Assembly: GCF_002008365.1 (NCBI RefSeq)
Contig: NZ_MRDL01000054.1
Coordinates: forward strand, 372,001 to 436,000
From: Rhizobium leguminosarum bv. viciae USDA 2370
GTDB taxonomy: Bacteria > Pseudomonadota > Alphaproteobacteria > Rhizobiales > Rhizobiaceae
DNA length: 64,000 nt
Reading direction: 5' to 3'
Of this stretch, positions 15,527-23,686 are shown piece by piece; the first letter of the stretch is position 1, and each line of letters starts with the position of its first letter. Position numbers and translations under genes: made by a program. Below the pieces are notes generated by a model, which was not told where the DNA came from, searched no databases, and saw only the letters and a list, made by a program, of their open reading frames with translations.

Positions 15527-16606
15527 CTATCGGGCCGCTTCAACTCTCGGGAAGACGAGGGAGACACTCATGCCGGTGTCAGGGGACGAGCTCACTTCAA
15601 CCTCGGCGCGGGCATTCTGTTTCAGCGACTGTACGATCATGGCGCTCAGCTTTCCCGGTTGCGGCCAGGTTACATCCTGGGGAAGACCGACCCCGTTATC
15701 AGCAACGGTGATCCTGCATCCGGTATCGCTGACGACACAGCGGAGCGTGATTTCGCCGCCATCACGCCCCACGAAGGCATGCTTCAGCGTATTGGTGAGG
15801 AGTTCGTTGATGACGAGACCGGCCGGCATGGCGACATCGACCGAAACCGGCCAGGTATCGACCTTCATGTCCAGGCGGATCCCTTCCACGGCGTGGGCCG
15901 CCATTACCGAGGCGGCAATCTGGCTGACATAGGTGCCAAGATCGACTGTGGCGCCTTTCTCTTCGTCCGACAGCGAGCGATAGAGCAGGGCCAAGGCTTC
16001 AATCCGCCCGGCCAGCCGTGCAAACCTCTCGCTTTCCTCATTCTGTTGAGCATTGCGCGCCTCCATTCGGATGAGCGCCGTGATCATCTGAAGATTGTTC
16101 TTCACGCGATGTTGAAGTTCCCGCAGAAGGACATCTTTCTCCGTCAGCAGTTCGCTGAAGCTCTCAGCGGCCGTCGCCTCATTGCGGGCAGCAAAGGCTA
16201 CCAACCGGAAAAGTGGCGTGTCATCATCGTCGACGATCGTATTCGACCAAACATCGATAACGACGGTGCTCTCGGGTTCGGCCACCAGGGAGAAGGCACC
16301 AATATACTCCTCCGCAGAGGTCACGGCGGCCGTGAGCGGCACCTCTCCGGAGACCGCGGTGGAGTTCAATTTAATCTCCGGCCAGGGTTTTCCCTGAACC
16401 TCGGTTGCCTCAAGCGCCGTCAGCCGTTCGAATTCGAGATTGACGTAAATCAGCGGCTCGTCGCCACCGAGTTCGGAGACAGCCACCGCGAATGGCACAT
16501 GATCGAGAAAGTGTCGAAACCGGTCGTCATCGAGGGCTTCGGCAAGATGGGGCAAGTTGCCGACGCCTTCCGGCGAAATCGGCGGGTCTTTGCTATCGGT
16601 CATCAA
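15527..16606 (-). CDS. PAS-containing sensor histidine kinase, HWE/HisKA_2 family
   Basis: 359 aa, no membrane segments, so a soluble sensor. A PAS-like domain covers about residues 30-140 (PLIYVNLEFERLTA, TPLFRLVAFAARNEA). The dimerisation/phosphoacceptor helix is LLRELQHRVKNNLQMITALI with His166, the pattern of the HisKA_2/HWE class. The ATPase domain follows (PAGLVINELLTNTLKHAF as N box, VADNGVGLP as G box). No response regulator gene is adjacent. In alphaproteobacteria such kinases often feed the PhyR/EcfG general stress response or light/redox responses; which one applies here is not determinable. Confidence 0.88.
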   Translation of the reverse strand: MMTDSKDPPISPEGVGNLPHLAEALDDDRFRHFLDHVPFAVAVSELGGDEPLIYVNLEFERLTALEATEVQGKPWPEIKLNSTAVSGEVPLTAAVTSAEEYIGAFSLVAEPESTVVIDVWSNTIVDDDDTPLFRLVAFAARNEATAAESFSELLTEKDVLLRELQHRVKNNLQMITALIRMEARNAQQNEESERFARLAGRIEALALLYRSLSDEEKGATVDLGTYVSQIAASVMAAHAVEGIRLDMKVDTWPVSVDVAMPAGLVINELLTNTLKHAFVGRDGGEITLRCVVSDTGCRITVADNGVGLPQDVTWPQPGKLSAMIVQSLKQNARAEVEVSSSPDTGMSVSLVFPRVEAAR

Positions 16607-16724
16607 ATTTTACTCGTGGACGCGGCTGCTCCCGCACGGCAGGAGAACTAGGGTTGCTTTAAAAACTGCGGGGACGCAAGCGCTGATCAGCGGCACGTCC
16701 ATCGATTGCCGGCCACAGGGTGAT

Positions 16725-17000
16725 TTAAGCCCGGTCATAGGTAAATGATGTCAGCAGGGTCGTGACGAAGTTGCTCGCCCTTTCCTTGACCAGGACTTCC
16801 GTCCATTCATCTGTCCCGCGCAGCCGCAAATCCGTGTAAATGCTGTCGACGGCCGCTTCTTCGATACGTTTGATATGCGTCCTGAACGACGCTTCGCCGC
16901 CGCCGTGATACATGTCTCTGATGACCATGCGCAGGATCTCCTGAATGGCGATCTGCCAGGCCGTATTGATCGATTGAAGTTCGTTCGCAGTCTCTGTCAT
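16725..17000 (-). CDS. Small hypothetical protein (91 aa)
   Basis: Read from the ATG at 17000, preceded by AAGGAAG at good spacing; the longer frame to 17075 has no such site. The product (MTETANELQSINTAWQIAIQ...) is mostly helical and acidic, with no signal peptide or membrane segment. I do not recognise the family. It shares the opening MTET with the next small gene upstream (17120-17344), but the remainder does not align by eye. It could be a rhizobial small stress-response protein; function unknown. Confidence 0.6.
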   Translation of the reverse strand: MTETANELQSINTAWQIAIQEILRMVIRDMYHGGGEASFRTHIKRIEEAAVDSIYTDLRLRGTDEWTEVLVKERASNFVTTLLTSFTYDRA

Positions 17001-17119
17001 TGACGCTTCCTTGGTGCGAGTGAATGCCAGCATGCCTTCGGCCATGCTGCAGCGCGCGATCTGCAAGCTCGTCATTTCAGACGCGGTTTAAGTCTCGAGC
17101 CCTGTCGATCGGGTTGAGA

Positions 17120-17344
17120 TCAGCGGGCCCTGGCGCGTTTGGCCATGAGGGCAGAGGTTGCCGACACCCGGTCACTCTGCTCCCTCGCAAGCCGGGCTTC
17201 CCGCAGCCGCAACGTCTTTGCCTGTTGCGATTGGGCGTCGGATTCGAGCTCTTCGGCCGCCTGGTTCTTCGCGAAGAATTGGGTCTGGACGCTGCCGAAG
17301 GCAATCTCCGCCCGCTGGCGGGATTTGCTGTATGTCTCTGTCAT
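17120..17344 (-). CDS. Small basic hypothetical protein (74 aa)
   Basis: Starts at the ATG at 17344 with CGGAG upstream; longer frames run through the cspA terminator and are rejected. The sequence is highly charged and probably one long helix (QFFAKNQAAEELESDAQSQQ, then alternating Arg/Glu/Ala, ending KRARAR). It resembles small conserved rhizobial proteins of unknown role. It lies downstream of the cspA terminator on the same strand, so it probably has its own promoter between 17345 and 17380 or receives read-through. Confidence 0.6.
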   Translation of the reverse strand: MTETYSKSRQRAEIAFGSVQTQFFAKNQAAEELESDAQSQQAKTLRLREARLAREQSDRVSATSALMAKRARAR

Positions 17345-17380
17345 GTTGGCTCCGATACGGGAGGGCTCGACGCGCGAGCG

Positions 17381-17413
17381 AAAACAAAAAAGGCCAGGCA
17401 AATCGCCTGGCCT
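17381..17413 (-). terminator. Rho-independent terminator of cspA
   Basis: AGGCCAGGC (17391-17399) and GCCTGGCCT (17405-17413) form a perfect 9-bp stem with a 5-base loop. On the minus strand it is followed by a run of T with one interruption (complement of AAAACAAAAA, 17381-17390). It lies 65 bp after the cspA stop codon. Confidence 0.9.
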
Positions 17414-17477
17414 TGGATTGATAACGTGCTTCCGGCAGTGCCAGTACATCCGTGGTCAAAGGGAAGCAGATACCGAT

Positions 17478-17687
17478 TTAAGCGTTCTGGAGATTGCAAG
17501 CGGACATCTTGCCCGACTTGTTGTCACGCTCGAGGTCGAAGCCGATCTTCTGGCCTTCGACGAGGTCGCGCATTCCGGCGCGCTCGACGGCGGAGATGTG
17601 AACGAAGGCGTCGTCGCCGCCATTATCGGGCTGAATGAAGCCGAAGCCTTTGGTGGAATTGAACCATTTAACTGTGCCAGTGGCCAT
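17478..17687 (-). CDS. cspA: Cold-shock protein CspA family
   Basis: 69-aa single cold-shock domain, an RNA/ssDNA chaperone. RNP1 is KGFGFIQP (13-20) and RNP2 is FVHIS (28-32). The ATG at 17687 has AAAGGG nine bases before it; upstream in-frame starts to 17726 are not family-like. The 268 bp between this start and engB hold no gene, leaving space for the long structured leader usual in csp genes. A strong terminator follows. Rhizobia carry several paralogues, so whether this one is cold-induced cannot be said. Confidence 0.95.
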   Translation of the reverse strand: MATGTVKWFNSTKGFGFIQPDNGGDDAFVHISAVERAGMRDLVEGQKIGFDLERDNKSGKMSACNLQNA

Positions 17688-17955
17688 GATGATGAACCCT
17701 TTCATAGCAACATTGAAGAACCGCAACGCTGAGGCGATGCGGATGGTGATAGCGATTTTTGAAAGGAAGTTCGTTCAGGGCGCGGTGCCAATCGCGCGAT
17801 AACCAAGCCAGCAAGCAAAATTCGATGATCGCTATCTAGCTCATCAAGCTTGCGTCGTCAACCGTTAGTTTTCCATTGGCGCCATGTTCAACTATGGGAT
17901 GTCGCGGAAACCTTTACACCAAACAGCGTTCCGCGTCCGGGGCGCGTACGCCCTC

Positions 17956-18609
17956 TTACTTCCAGCGGGCGATGCCGACGGTTTCGGCGATCGCCTGGCG
18001 CAATTCGTCCAGCCCATCGCCCTTTTCGGACGAAGTGGACAGCACGCCGGGATAGGCGGCCGGGCGCTTGCGGATCTTTTCCGCCGTTTCTGCAAGCAGC
18101 TTCGGCACGCCAGCCGCCTTGATCTTGTCGGTCTTGGTCAGCACGATCTGATAGGAGACCGCGGCCTTGTCGAGCAGATCAAGCACGTCATCGTCGTTCT
18201 TCTTGATGCCGTGGCGGCTGTCGATCAGCACATAGACGCGCTTCAGCGTCGCGCGGCCGCGCAGGTAATCGAAGACGAGCTTGGTCCACTTGTCGACTTG
18301 CTCCTTCGGCGCCTGCGCATATCCATAGCCCGGCATGTCGACGATGGCCGTCGGCGGCAGGTCGCCGCCTTCGCCGGAATAGCCGTCCGGAACGAAGTAA
18401 TTGAGTTCCTGCGTGCGTCCCGGCGTGTTCGAGGTGCGCGCCAGGCCCTTCTGGCCGACCAGCGCATTGATCAGCGAGGATTTACCGACATTCGAGCGAC
18501 CGGCAAAGGCCACTTCCAACGGCCCTTCCGGCGGCAGGAAGTTCAGGGACGGTACGCCGCGGATGAAGATCCATGGGTGGCCGAAGAGCGGCTTTTCGGT
18601 TTCGGGCAT
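17956..18609 (-). CDS. engB: Ribosome-biogenesis GTP-binding protein EngB (YsxC/YihA)
   Basis: 217-aa TRAFAC GTPase needed for large-subunit assembly. G1 is GRSNVGKSSL (37-46), the switch threonine lies in NTPGRTQELNYF, G3 is VDMPGYGYA, G4 is LTKTDK and G5 is STSSEKGDG. It follows yidC on the minus strand across about 150 bp containing the yidC terminator. The conserved order rpmH-rnpA-yidC-engB-argB of alphaproteobacteria is partly kept; argB here lies elsewhere in the window (12376-13263). Confidence 0.95.
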   Translation of the reverse strand: MPETEKPLFGHPWIFIRGVPSLNFLPPEGPLEVAFAGRSNVGKSSLINALVGQKGLARTSNTPGRTQELNYFVPDGYSGEGGDLPPTAIVDMPGYGYAQAPKEQVDKWTKLVFDYLRGRATLKRVYVLIDSRHGIKKNDDDVLDLLDKAAVSYQIVLTKTDKIKAAGVPKLLAETAEKIRKRPAAYPGVLSTSSEKGDGLDELRQAIAETVGIARWK

Positions 18610-18724
18610 GCGGGCTCTGCAATCTCTGGGTTGGGTCTTTTACCGGGCTTCGTGGTTTTGCGGGCGGATGTCAAGCTTCGAGGCCGTTTGCAGGCTATTG
18701 CCTTGCCTCCTTCTTCCGCTGCCG

Positions 18725-18754
18725 GAAAAGAAAAGCCCCGCCGGAGCGGGGCTT
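18725..18754 (-). terminator. Rho-independent terminator after yidC
   Basis: AAGCCCCGC (18733-18741) pairs with GCGGGGCTT (18746-18754) around CGGA. On the minus strand the stem is followed by TTCTTTTC. It lies 9 bp after the yidC stop codon. Confidence 0.9.
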
Positions 18755-18762
18755 GGCAAGCG

Positions 18763-20556
18763 TCATTTCGATGGCGCCGTTTTTCGTCGGAACAGACCCT
18801 TCAGATTGTCGAAGAGTTCGACCTTGACGCCGTGGCGCTTCATGATCACCGACTGCTGCGCCACCGAGAGCGTGTTGTTCCAGGCCCAGTAGATGACCAG
18901 GCCGGCCGGGAAGCTTGCCAGCATGAACATGAACACCAGCGGCATCCAGGTGAAGATCATCGCCTGCGTCGGATCGGGCGGCGTCGGGTTCATGCGCATC
19001 TGCAGGAACATCGTGATGCCCATGATCAGCGGCCAGACGCCGAGATGCAGAATGGTCGGCGCCTCGAACGGCAGCAGGCCGAACAGATTGACGATCGTCG
19101 TCGGATCGGGCGCCGAAAGGTCCTTGATCCAGCCGAAGAACGGCGCGTGCCGCATTTCGATGGTGATGTAGATCACCTTGTAGAGCGAGAAGAAGATCGG
19201 GATCTGCAGCGCCACCGGCCAGCAGCCGGCGATCGGATTGATCTTTTCTTCCTTGTAAAGCTGCATCGTCGCCTGCTGCAGCCCCATGCGGTCGTCGGCG
19301 AATTTCGCCTTCAGCTCCTCCATCTTCGGCTGCATGCGCTTCATGTTCGCCATCGAAGCGTACTGCTTGCTGGCGAGCGGGAAGAACAGAGCCTTGACGA
19401 CGATGGTCGTGCACAGGATCGCCACGCCGAAATTGCCGAAGTAGCGGAAGAAGAAGTCCATCAGCTTGAACATCGGCTTGGTGATGAAATAGAACCAGCC
19501 CCAGTCGATCAGCCGGTCGAACTTCGGGATCGAGTAGCTGGCCTCATAACCGTCGATGACGGGCACTTCCTTGGCGCCGGCGAAGACGAGGTTCTTCAGC
19601 TCGATCGATTGGCCGGGCGCAACGGTGAAGGCATCGTCCTTGTAATCGGCCTGATAGCGCGGCTGGCCATCGGCAAAGTGCGAGAAGCGCGCCTCATAGG
19701 CCGCACTCTGCGGCGGAACGATCGTCGCCGCCCAGTATTTGTCGGTAATGCCAAGCCAGCCGCCGGTGGATTTCGCCGGCATCACGGCTTCCTTTTCGGC
19801 GGCGCTATATTTGGTTTCGATCAGGCCGTCTTCGCCGATGACGCCGATGAAGCCTTCATGCAGCACGTAGACGGAGGGTGTCGTCGGCTTGTTGTAGCGC
19901 GTCACCCGGCCGTAGGAAGACAGCGAAGCAGGCGCCTGGCCGGCATTGCTGATCTTGTCGGCGACGGTGAACATGTAGCGTTCGTCGACCGAAATCGTGC
20001 GGGTAAAGGTCAGGCCCTTGTCGTTGGTATAGGAGAGCGTCACCGGCGTCTTTTCGGTGAGCTTGGCGCCGTCAGGCGCGGTCCACAGCGTCGAGGCGCC
20101 GGGAACGTTGCCCGTTGCGTCGCTGCCGATATAGCCGAGCTCGGTGAAATAGCCGTCCTTGGTCTCGGCCGGGCTGAACAGCGTGATGATCGGGCTCGAG
20201 TCGTCGACGGTCTCGTGATAGCCCTTGAGCTTCAGATCGTCGAGGCGGGCGCCGGCAAGGTTGATCGAGCCGGAAAGTGCTGGGGTGTCGATGACGACGC
20301 GCGGGGTCTTTGCCAGCGCCTGCTCGAGCGTCGCCGTCGCGGCTGCCTGGCCGGAAGGGGCCGTGCCGCTCGGCTGGGCCGGCGTCTCGCCGGCCGCTGC
20401 CGGCTGCTGCACCTGCTCGGTCTGCTGCTGCGCCTTCTGGGCTTCCTGCGCCTTGCGCTGGGCCTCGATGCGCGGATTCATATAGAGAAACTGCCAGCCG
20501 AGGACGATCAGCACCGAGAGAGCGATCGCAATGAAGTAATTGCGGTTGTTTTCCAT
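18763..20556 (-). CDS. yidC: Membrane protein insertase YidC
   Basis: 597 aa from the second of two adjacent ATGs (MENNRNYFIAIALSVLIVLGWQFLY), which is better spaced from AGGAACG. There is an N-terminal membrane anchor, then a Gln/Ala-rich linker (QQQTEQVQQPAAAGE). A large periplasmic beta domain spans about 80-360, followed by the conserved five-helix insertase core with MANMKRMQPKMEELK and VALQIPIFFSLYKVIY. It inserts and folds inner-membrane proteins with or without SecYEG. It overlaps rnpA at its start and ends in a strong terminator. Confidence 0.97.
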   Translation of the reverse strand: MENNRNYFIAIALSVLIVLGWQFLYMNPRIEAQRKAQEAQKAQQQTEQVQQPAAAGETPAQPSGTAPSGQAAATATLEQALAKTPRVVIDTPALSGSINLAGARLDDLKLKGYHETVDDSSPIITLFSPAETKDGYFTELGYIGSDATGNVPGASTLWTAPDGAKLTEKTPVTLSYTNDKGLTFTRTISVDERYMFTVADKISNAGQAPASLSSYGRVTRYNKPTTPSVYVLHEGFIGVIGEDGLIETKYSAAEKEAVMPAKSTGGWLGITDKYWAATIVPPQSAAYEARFSHFADGQPRYQADYKDDAFTVAPGQSIELKNLVFAGAKEVPVIDGYEASYSIPKFDRLIDWGWFYFITKPMFKLMDFFFRYFGNFGVAILCTTIVVKALFFPLASKQYASMANMKRMQPKMEELKAKFADDRMGLQQATMQLYKEEKINPIAGCWPVALQIPIFFSLYKVIYITIEMRHAPFFGWIKDLSAPDPTTIVNLFGLLPFEAPTILHLGVWPLIMGITMFLQMRMNPTPPDPTQAMIFTWMPLVFMFMLASFPAGLVIYWAWNNTLSVAQQSVIMKRHGVKVELFDNLKGLFRRKTAPSK

Positions 20557-20957
20557 CATACGTTCCTGGGGCGTCCGTCTCCGGAGCGCCGGTGTTTCGG
20601 CCTGGTTTCCACGCGGGATTTCAGTTCCGCGGCCAATTCCTGGAAGGACGCGTCAAGCACGTCCCTGCGCGCGACAACCACATAGTCGTGTCCGGGCTGC
20701 ATTGCAAACCCCGCATGAAGCCGCACCGCCTCTTTCAGGCGGCGGCGCATGCGGTTCCGTTCGACCGCGTTGCCATGTTTTTTGGTGACTGTAAAACCGA
20801 CGCGTGCCTGGCTGTCGGGTTCCTTCCGGTCGAGGACTTCGAGAAGGAAGAGGCCGCCCCGGCGTTTTTCGCCCTCGCGTACGGCAAGAAACTGCGGGCG
20901 GCTCTTCAGCCGCCCGACAGTGTGTTTCTTCTCACTGGTCGTCAATTCGCCCGCCAT
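20556..20957 (-). CDS. rnpA: Ribonuclease P protein component
   Basis: 133-aa basic protein that partners the RNase P RNA in tRNA 5' maturation. The RNR motif is seen as NAVERNRMRRRLKEAVR, preceded by RVGFTVTKKHGNA and followed by DYVVVARRDVLDASFQEL. The C-terminal tail is proline- and arginine-rich. It sits 20 bp behind rpmH and its stop overlaps the first yidC ATG, the classic rpmH-rnpA-yidC arrangement. Confidence 0.95.
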   Translation of the reverse strand: MAGELTTSEKKHTVGRLKSRPQFLAVREGEKRRGGLFLLEVLDRKEPDSQARVGFTVTKKHGNAVERNRMRRRLKEAVRLHAGFAMQPGHDYVVVARRDVLDASFQELAAELKSRVETRPKHRRSGDGRPRNV

Positions 20958-20978
20958 CTCTTACCGGGCTACCCGGCC

Positions 20979-21113
20979 TTACGCCGACAGACGATTGCGG
21001 CCCTGCGCGCGGCGGGCTGCGATGACCTTGCGGCCACCCTTCGTGGACATGCGGGCACGGAAACCGTGGCGACGCTTGCGAACAAGCTTGGATGGTTGGT
21101 AGGTACGCTTCAT
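20979..21113 (-). CDS. rpmH: 50S ribosomal protein L34
   Basis: 44 codons from the ATG at 21113 to TAA at 20979-20981. The translation begins MKRTYQPSKLVRKRRHGFRA and ends RRAQGRNRLSA, an unmistakable L34 of typical length, basic throughout. It is first in the rpmH-rnpA-yidC unit. The gene is short enough to be missed by length-filtered ORF finding. Confidence 0.97.
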   Translation of the reverse strand: MKRTYQPSKLVRKRRHGFRARMSTKGGRKVIAARRAQGRNRLSA

Positions 21114-21531
21114 TTATTTTAAACACCGCGGAGTGCGGCCCTTCTTGAATTTGCATAATGCAAGGAGCGTTGTTTTTCGAACGGGCGGGCCATGAAAGGC
21201 TTGAGTGACCGAACGTGCGCGGGCTTATAAGGATGAAGCCCGCAAAAGTCAATTATGCCGGATAATTTCACTCTGCACTGCCGGCCTCGAAAGTAATTTC
21301 GCACTCTGGTGTTAAGAAATAAGGCATGCCCTGAGTGGTTGTAGTTTTGCGCCGCGGCAGATCGATCTCCCCGGTTTTCAGGCGTTTACGCCGCCCGACC
21401 GCATTCGGCACGGATCATTTCCGAAGCCATAATCGTAAATATTAGAAATCTAACTTTAATAAATTTCGCCGATATTCAACCATCGACTGGGAATTTGCTT
21501 TCCAGGCAGTGGCGTAGCTAGGAGCATTGCA
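21114..21531. other. Divergent intergenic region: rpmH leader and chemoreceptor upstream region
   Basis: 418 bp without a gene. On the rpmH side, GCGGGCTT (21219-21226) pairs with AAGCCCGC (21236-21243), a hairpin in the probable rpmH leader about 105-125 bp before its start codon. The stretch next to the chemoreceptor is unusually AT-rich (around 21425-21475) and ends in GGAG at 21521-21524 before a TTG start. No clear sigma-70 promoter, tRNA or repeat was recognised. Confidence 0.55.
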
Positions 21532-23529
21532 TTGAAGATCCGGGGCAAAATTAATCTGCTGGTTTGCGTGATGGGTGCGGTCGCACTTCTGATCGGCGCA
21601 ACGGCATTGTCGGCCATGCACGAATACAGTCGCAACCTGACGGCTTACGAGCATGCCGCCGCCCGCGCCTATGCCGGCGAACGGCTCAACCGTTTCGTCA
21701 CGGCGGTGGTCATGGAATCGCGCGGCATCTATGCGGCCAAGACGATCAAGGATACGCCGAACTTCGCCAAGGGCCTGATGGCCGACCTCGACGAGATCGA
21801 CAAGGTCATCTCGGGCTGGGCGCCGCTCGTTCCCGAGAGCCAGAAGGCCGATTTTGCCAAGCTTGTCGCCCGCGCCGCGGAATTCCGCACCTTCCGCACG
21901 GAGACCGCCCGCCTCGGCACGGAAGTCGGCCCCGAAGCCGCCGGCCAACAGGGCAACAATGACGCCAACCGCGCCAACCGCAAGGCGTTCCAGGCGGAAA
22001 TCGATGCTGTGGTCGCCACCGACAAGGCAGCACTGGAAACCGTCAACGCCGAGATCGAGAGCTTCCGCTCCCAGGTGCTGATGCTTGTGCTCAGCATCAC
22101 CGGCATCGGCATCGCGGTCGGCATCGGCATGGGCTTCTATATCGGTACCAGCCATCTCAGCCGCCCGATCAAGCGCGTCACCCATGCGATCAAGGAAGTC
22201 GCCGACGGCAATTTCGACGCCGAGGTCCCCTTTGCCGGCCGTCCGGACGAAATCGGCGAGATGGCCGCAGCGGTTGCTGTCTTCAAGGCGAACGGCCTCG
22301 CCGTCAAGCGCTTGAACGCCCAGGAGGCGGCGATGCGCGCCAAGAGCGACGACCTGCAGTCGAGCATGTCCGTCGTCGTGGCTGCGGCTGCGGCCGGCGA
22401 TTTCGGCCACCGCATCAGTAAGGACTACGAGGACGACAACCTCAACCAGTTCGCCGGCAACATCAACACGCTGCTGTCGAGCGTCGATGCCGGCATCGGC
22501 GAGACCCGCCGGGTCATCGCAAGCCTTGCCGACGGCGACCTCACCCAGACGATGAGCGGCAACTTCCAAGGCGCCTTCGCCGAGCTGCAGCAGAACGTCA
22601 ACAATACCTTCGTCACCCTGCAGGCGACGATGCGCGAAGTGCGCGAGACGACGGAAGCGATGAACGGCAACACCGCCGAGCTGCGCAATGCCAGCGACGA
22701 CCTGTCGAAGCGCACCGAGCAGCAGGCAGCCGCCCTCGAAGAGACCTCGGCGGCGCTCGACGAGATCACCGCCGTCGTCCAGAATTCCACCGAGCGGGCG
22801 CATGAAGCCACCATCATGGTGTCGGAAGCCAAGGAGAATGCCGGCCGCTCCGGCGTCGTCGTGCGCAATGCCGTCGAGGCCATGGGCCGCATCGAGCAGG
22901 CCTCGCGCGAAATCAGTCAGATCATCAATGTCATCGATGAGATCGCCTTCCAGACCAACTTGCTGGCGCTGAATGCCGGCGTCGAGGCCGCACGCGCCGG
23001 CGATGCCGGAAAGGGCTTCGCGGTGGTGGCGCAGGAAGTGCGCGAACTCGCCCAGCGTTCGGCAACGGCTGCCAAGGACATCAAGGCGCTGATCACCAAG
23101 TCGGGCAACGAGGTGCAGGTTGGCGTCAAGCTGGTCCAGGCAACCGGCGAGGCGCTGGCCGAAATCGGCACCCGCGTTATCGCCATCAACGACCATATCC
23201 ATTCGATCGCGACGGCTGCGACCGAACAGTCGACCGGCCTCAAGGAGGTCAATACCGCCGTCAACCAGATGGACCAGGTCACCCAGCAGAATGCTGCGAT
23301 GGTGGAAGAGACCTCTGCTGCCACGCACAGGCTTTCGGCCGAAGCCGGTGGACTGGTGCGCCTCATTGCCCGCTTCAAACTGTCGGATGATGCGCCGGCA
23401 GCTGTGGCGCTTGTCCGCAACGAGCCGCAAAGACCGGTTGCCTCGCCCGCCCGCCGCGCGATCGCCAAGGTCGCCCGCGCCTTCGGCGGCAATGCGGCCG
23501 CAGCCGAGCAGAGCTGGGAAGAGTTTTAA
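21532..23529 (+). CDS. Methyl-accepting chemotaxis protein with CheR-tethering tail
   Basis: 665 aa from a TTG codon at 21532, supported by GGAG seven bases upstream and by an N-terminal membrane helix (INLLVCVMGAVALLIGATAL). A periplasmic helical domain of about 150 residues precedes a second membrane helix (VLMLVLSITGIGIAVGIGMG). A HAMP domain follows (SRPIKRVTHAIKEVADGNFD), then a long signalling helix with the tip VIDEIAFQTNLLALNAGVEA and methylation heptads. The last residues QSWEEF match the xWxxF pentapeptide that tethers CheR/CheB in high-abundance receptors. Ligand unknown. A terminator lies just after it. Confidence 0.93.
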   Translation: MKIRGKINLLVCVMGAVALLIGATALSAMHEYSRNLTAYEHAAARAYAGERLNRFVTAVVMESRGIYAAKTIKDTPNFAKGLMADLDEIDKVISGWAPLVPESQKADFAKLVARAAEFRTFRTETARLGTEVGPEAAGQQGNNDANRANRKAFQAEIDAVVATDKAALETVNAEIESFRSQVLMLVLSITGIGIAVGIGMGFYIGTSHLSRPIKRVTHAIKEVADGNFDAEVPFAGRPDEIGEMAAAVAVFKANGLAVKRLNAQEAAMRAKSDDLQSSMSVVVAAAAAGDFGHRISKDYEDDNLNQFAGNINTLLSSVDAGIGETRRVIASLADGDLTQTMSGNFQGAFAELQQNVNNTFVTLQATMREVRETTEAMNGNTAELRNASDDLSKRTEQQAAALEETSAALDEITAVVQNSTERAHEATIMVSEAKENAGRSGVVVRNAVEAMGRIEQASREISQIINVIDEIAFQTNLLALNAGVEAARAGDAGKGFAVVAQEVRELAQRSATAAKDIKALITKSGNEVQVGVKLVQATGEALAEIGTRVIAINDHIHSIATAATEQSTGLKEVNTAVNQMDQVTQQNAAMVEETSAATHRLSAEAGGLVRLIARFKLSDDAPAAVALVRNEPQRPVASPARRAIAKVARAFGGNAAAAEQSWEEF

Positions 23530-23552
23530 GCTTTACTGATCACGCGACTTCG

Positions 23553-23580
23553 AACGCCGCCTTCGGGCGGCGTTTTCTTG
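23553..23580 (+). terminator. Rho-independent terminator after the chemoreceptor gene
   Basis: AACGCCGCC (23553-23561) and GGCGGCGTT (23566-23574) form a 9-bp stem closed by a TTCG tetraloop and followed by TTCTTG. It begins 24 bp after the stop codon at 23529. Confidence 0.9.
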
Positions 23581-23686
23581 TGGCGACATGACGCTGCTCG
23601 CAAAGATTTGAAAGCGGAGCGTATTGGTCTAATATAGAGCTCAGCGGTAAGGGCGGCCGACGTGCTGCCGATCGGGCGAGACCAGA

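Noticed and set aside
17884..20685. 933-codon open frame on the plus strand
   Set aside because: It lies wholly antisense to engB, yidC and rnpA, whose products are fully conserved; the long frame is a by-product of high-GC codon usage on the other strand.
21442..23430. 662-codon minus-strand frame
   Set aside because: Antisense to the chemoreceptor gene, with no start signal and a low-complexity Asp/Gly/His-rich translation typical of a shadow frame.
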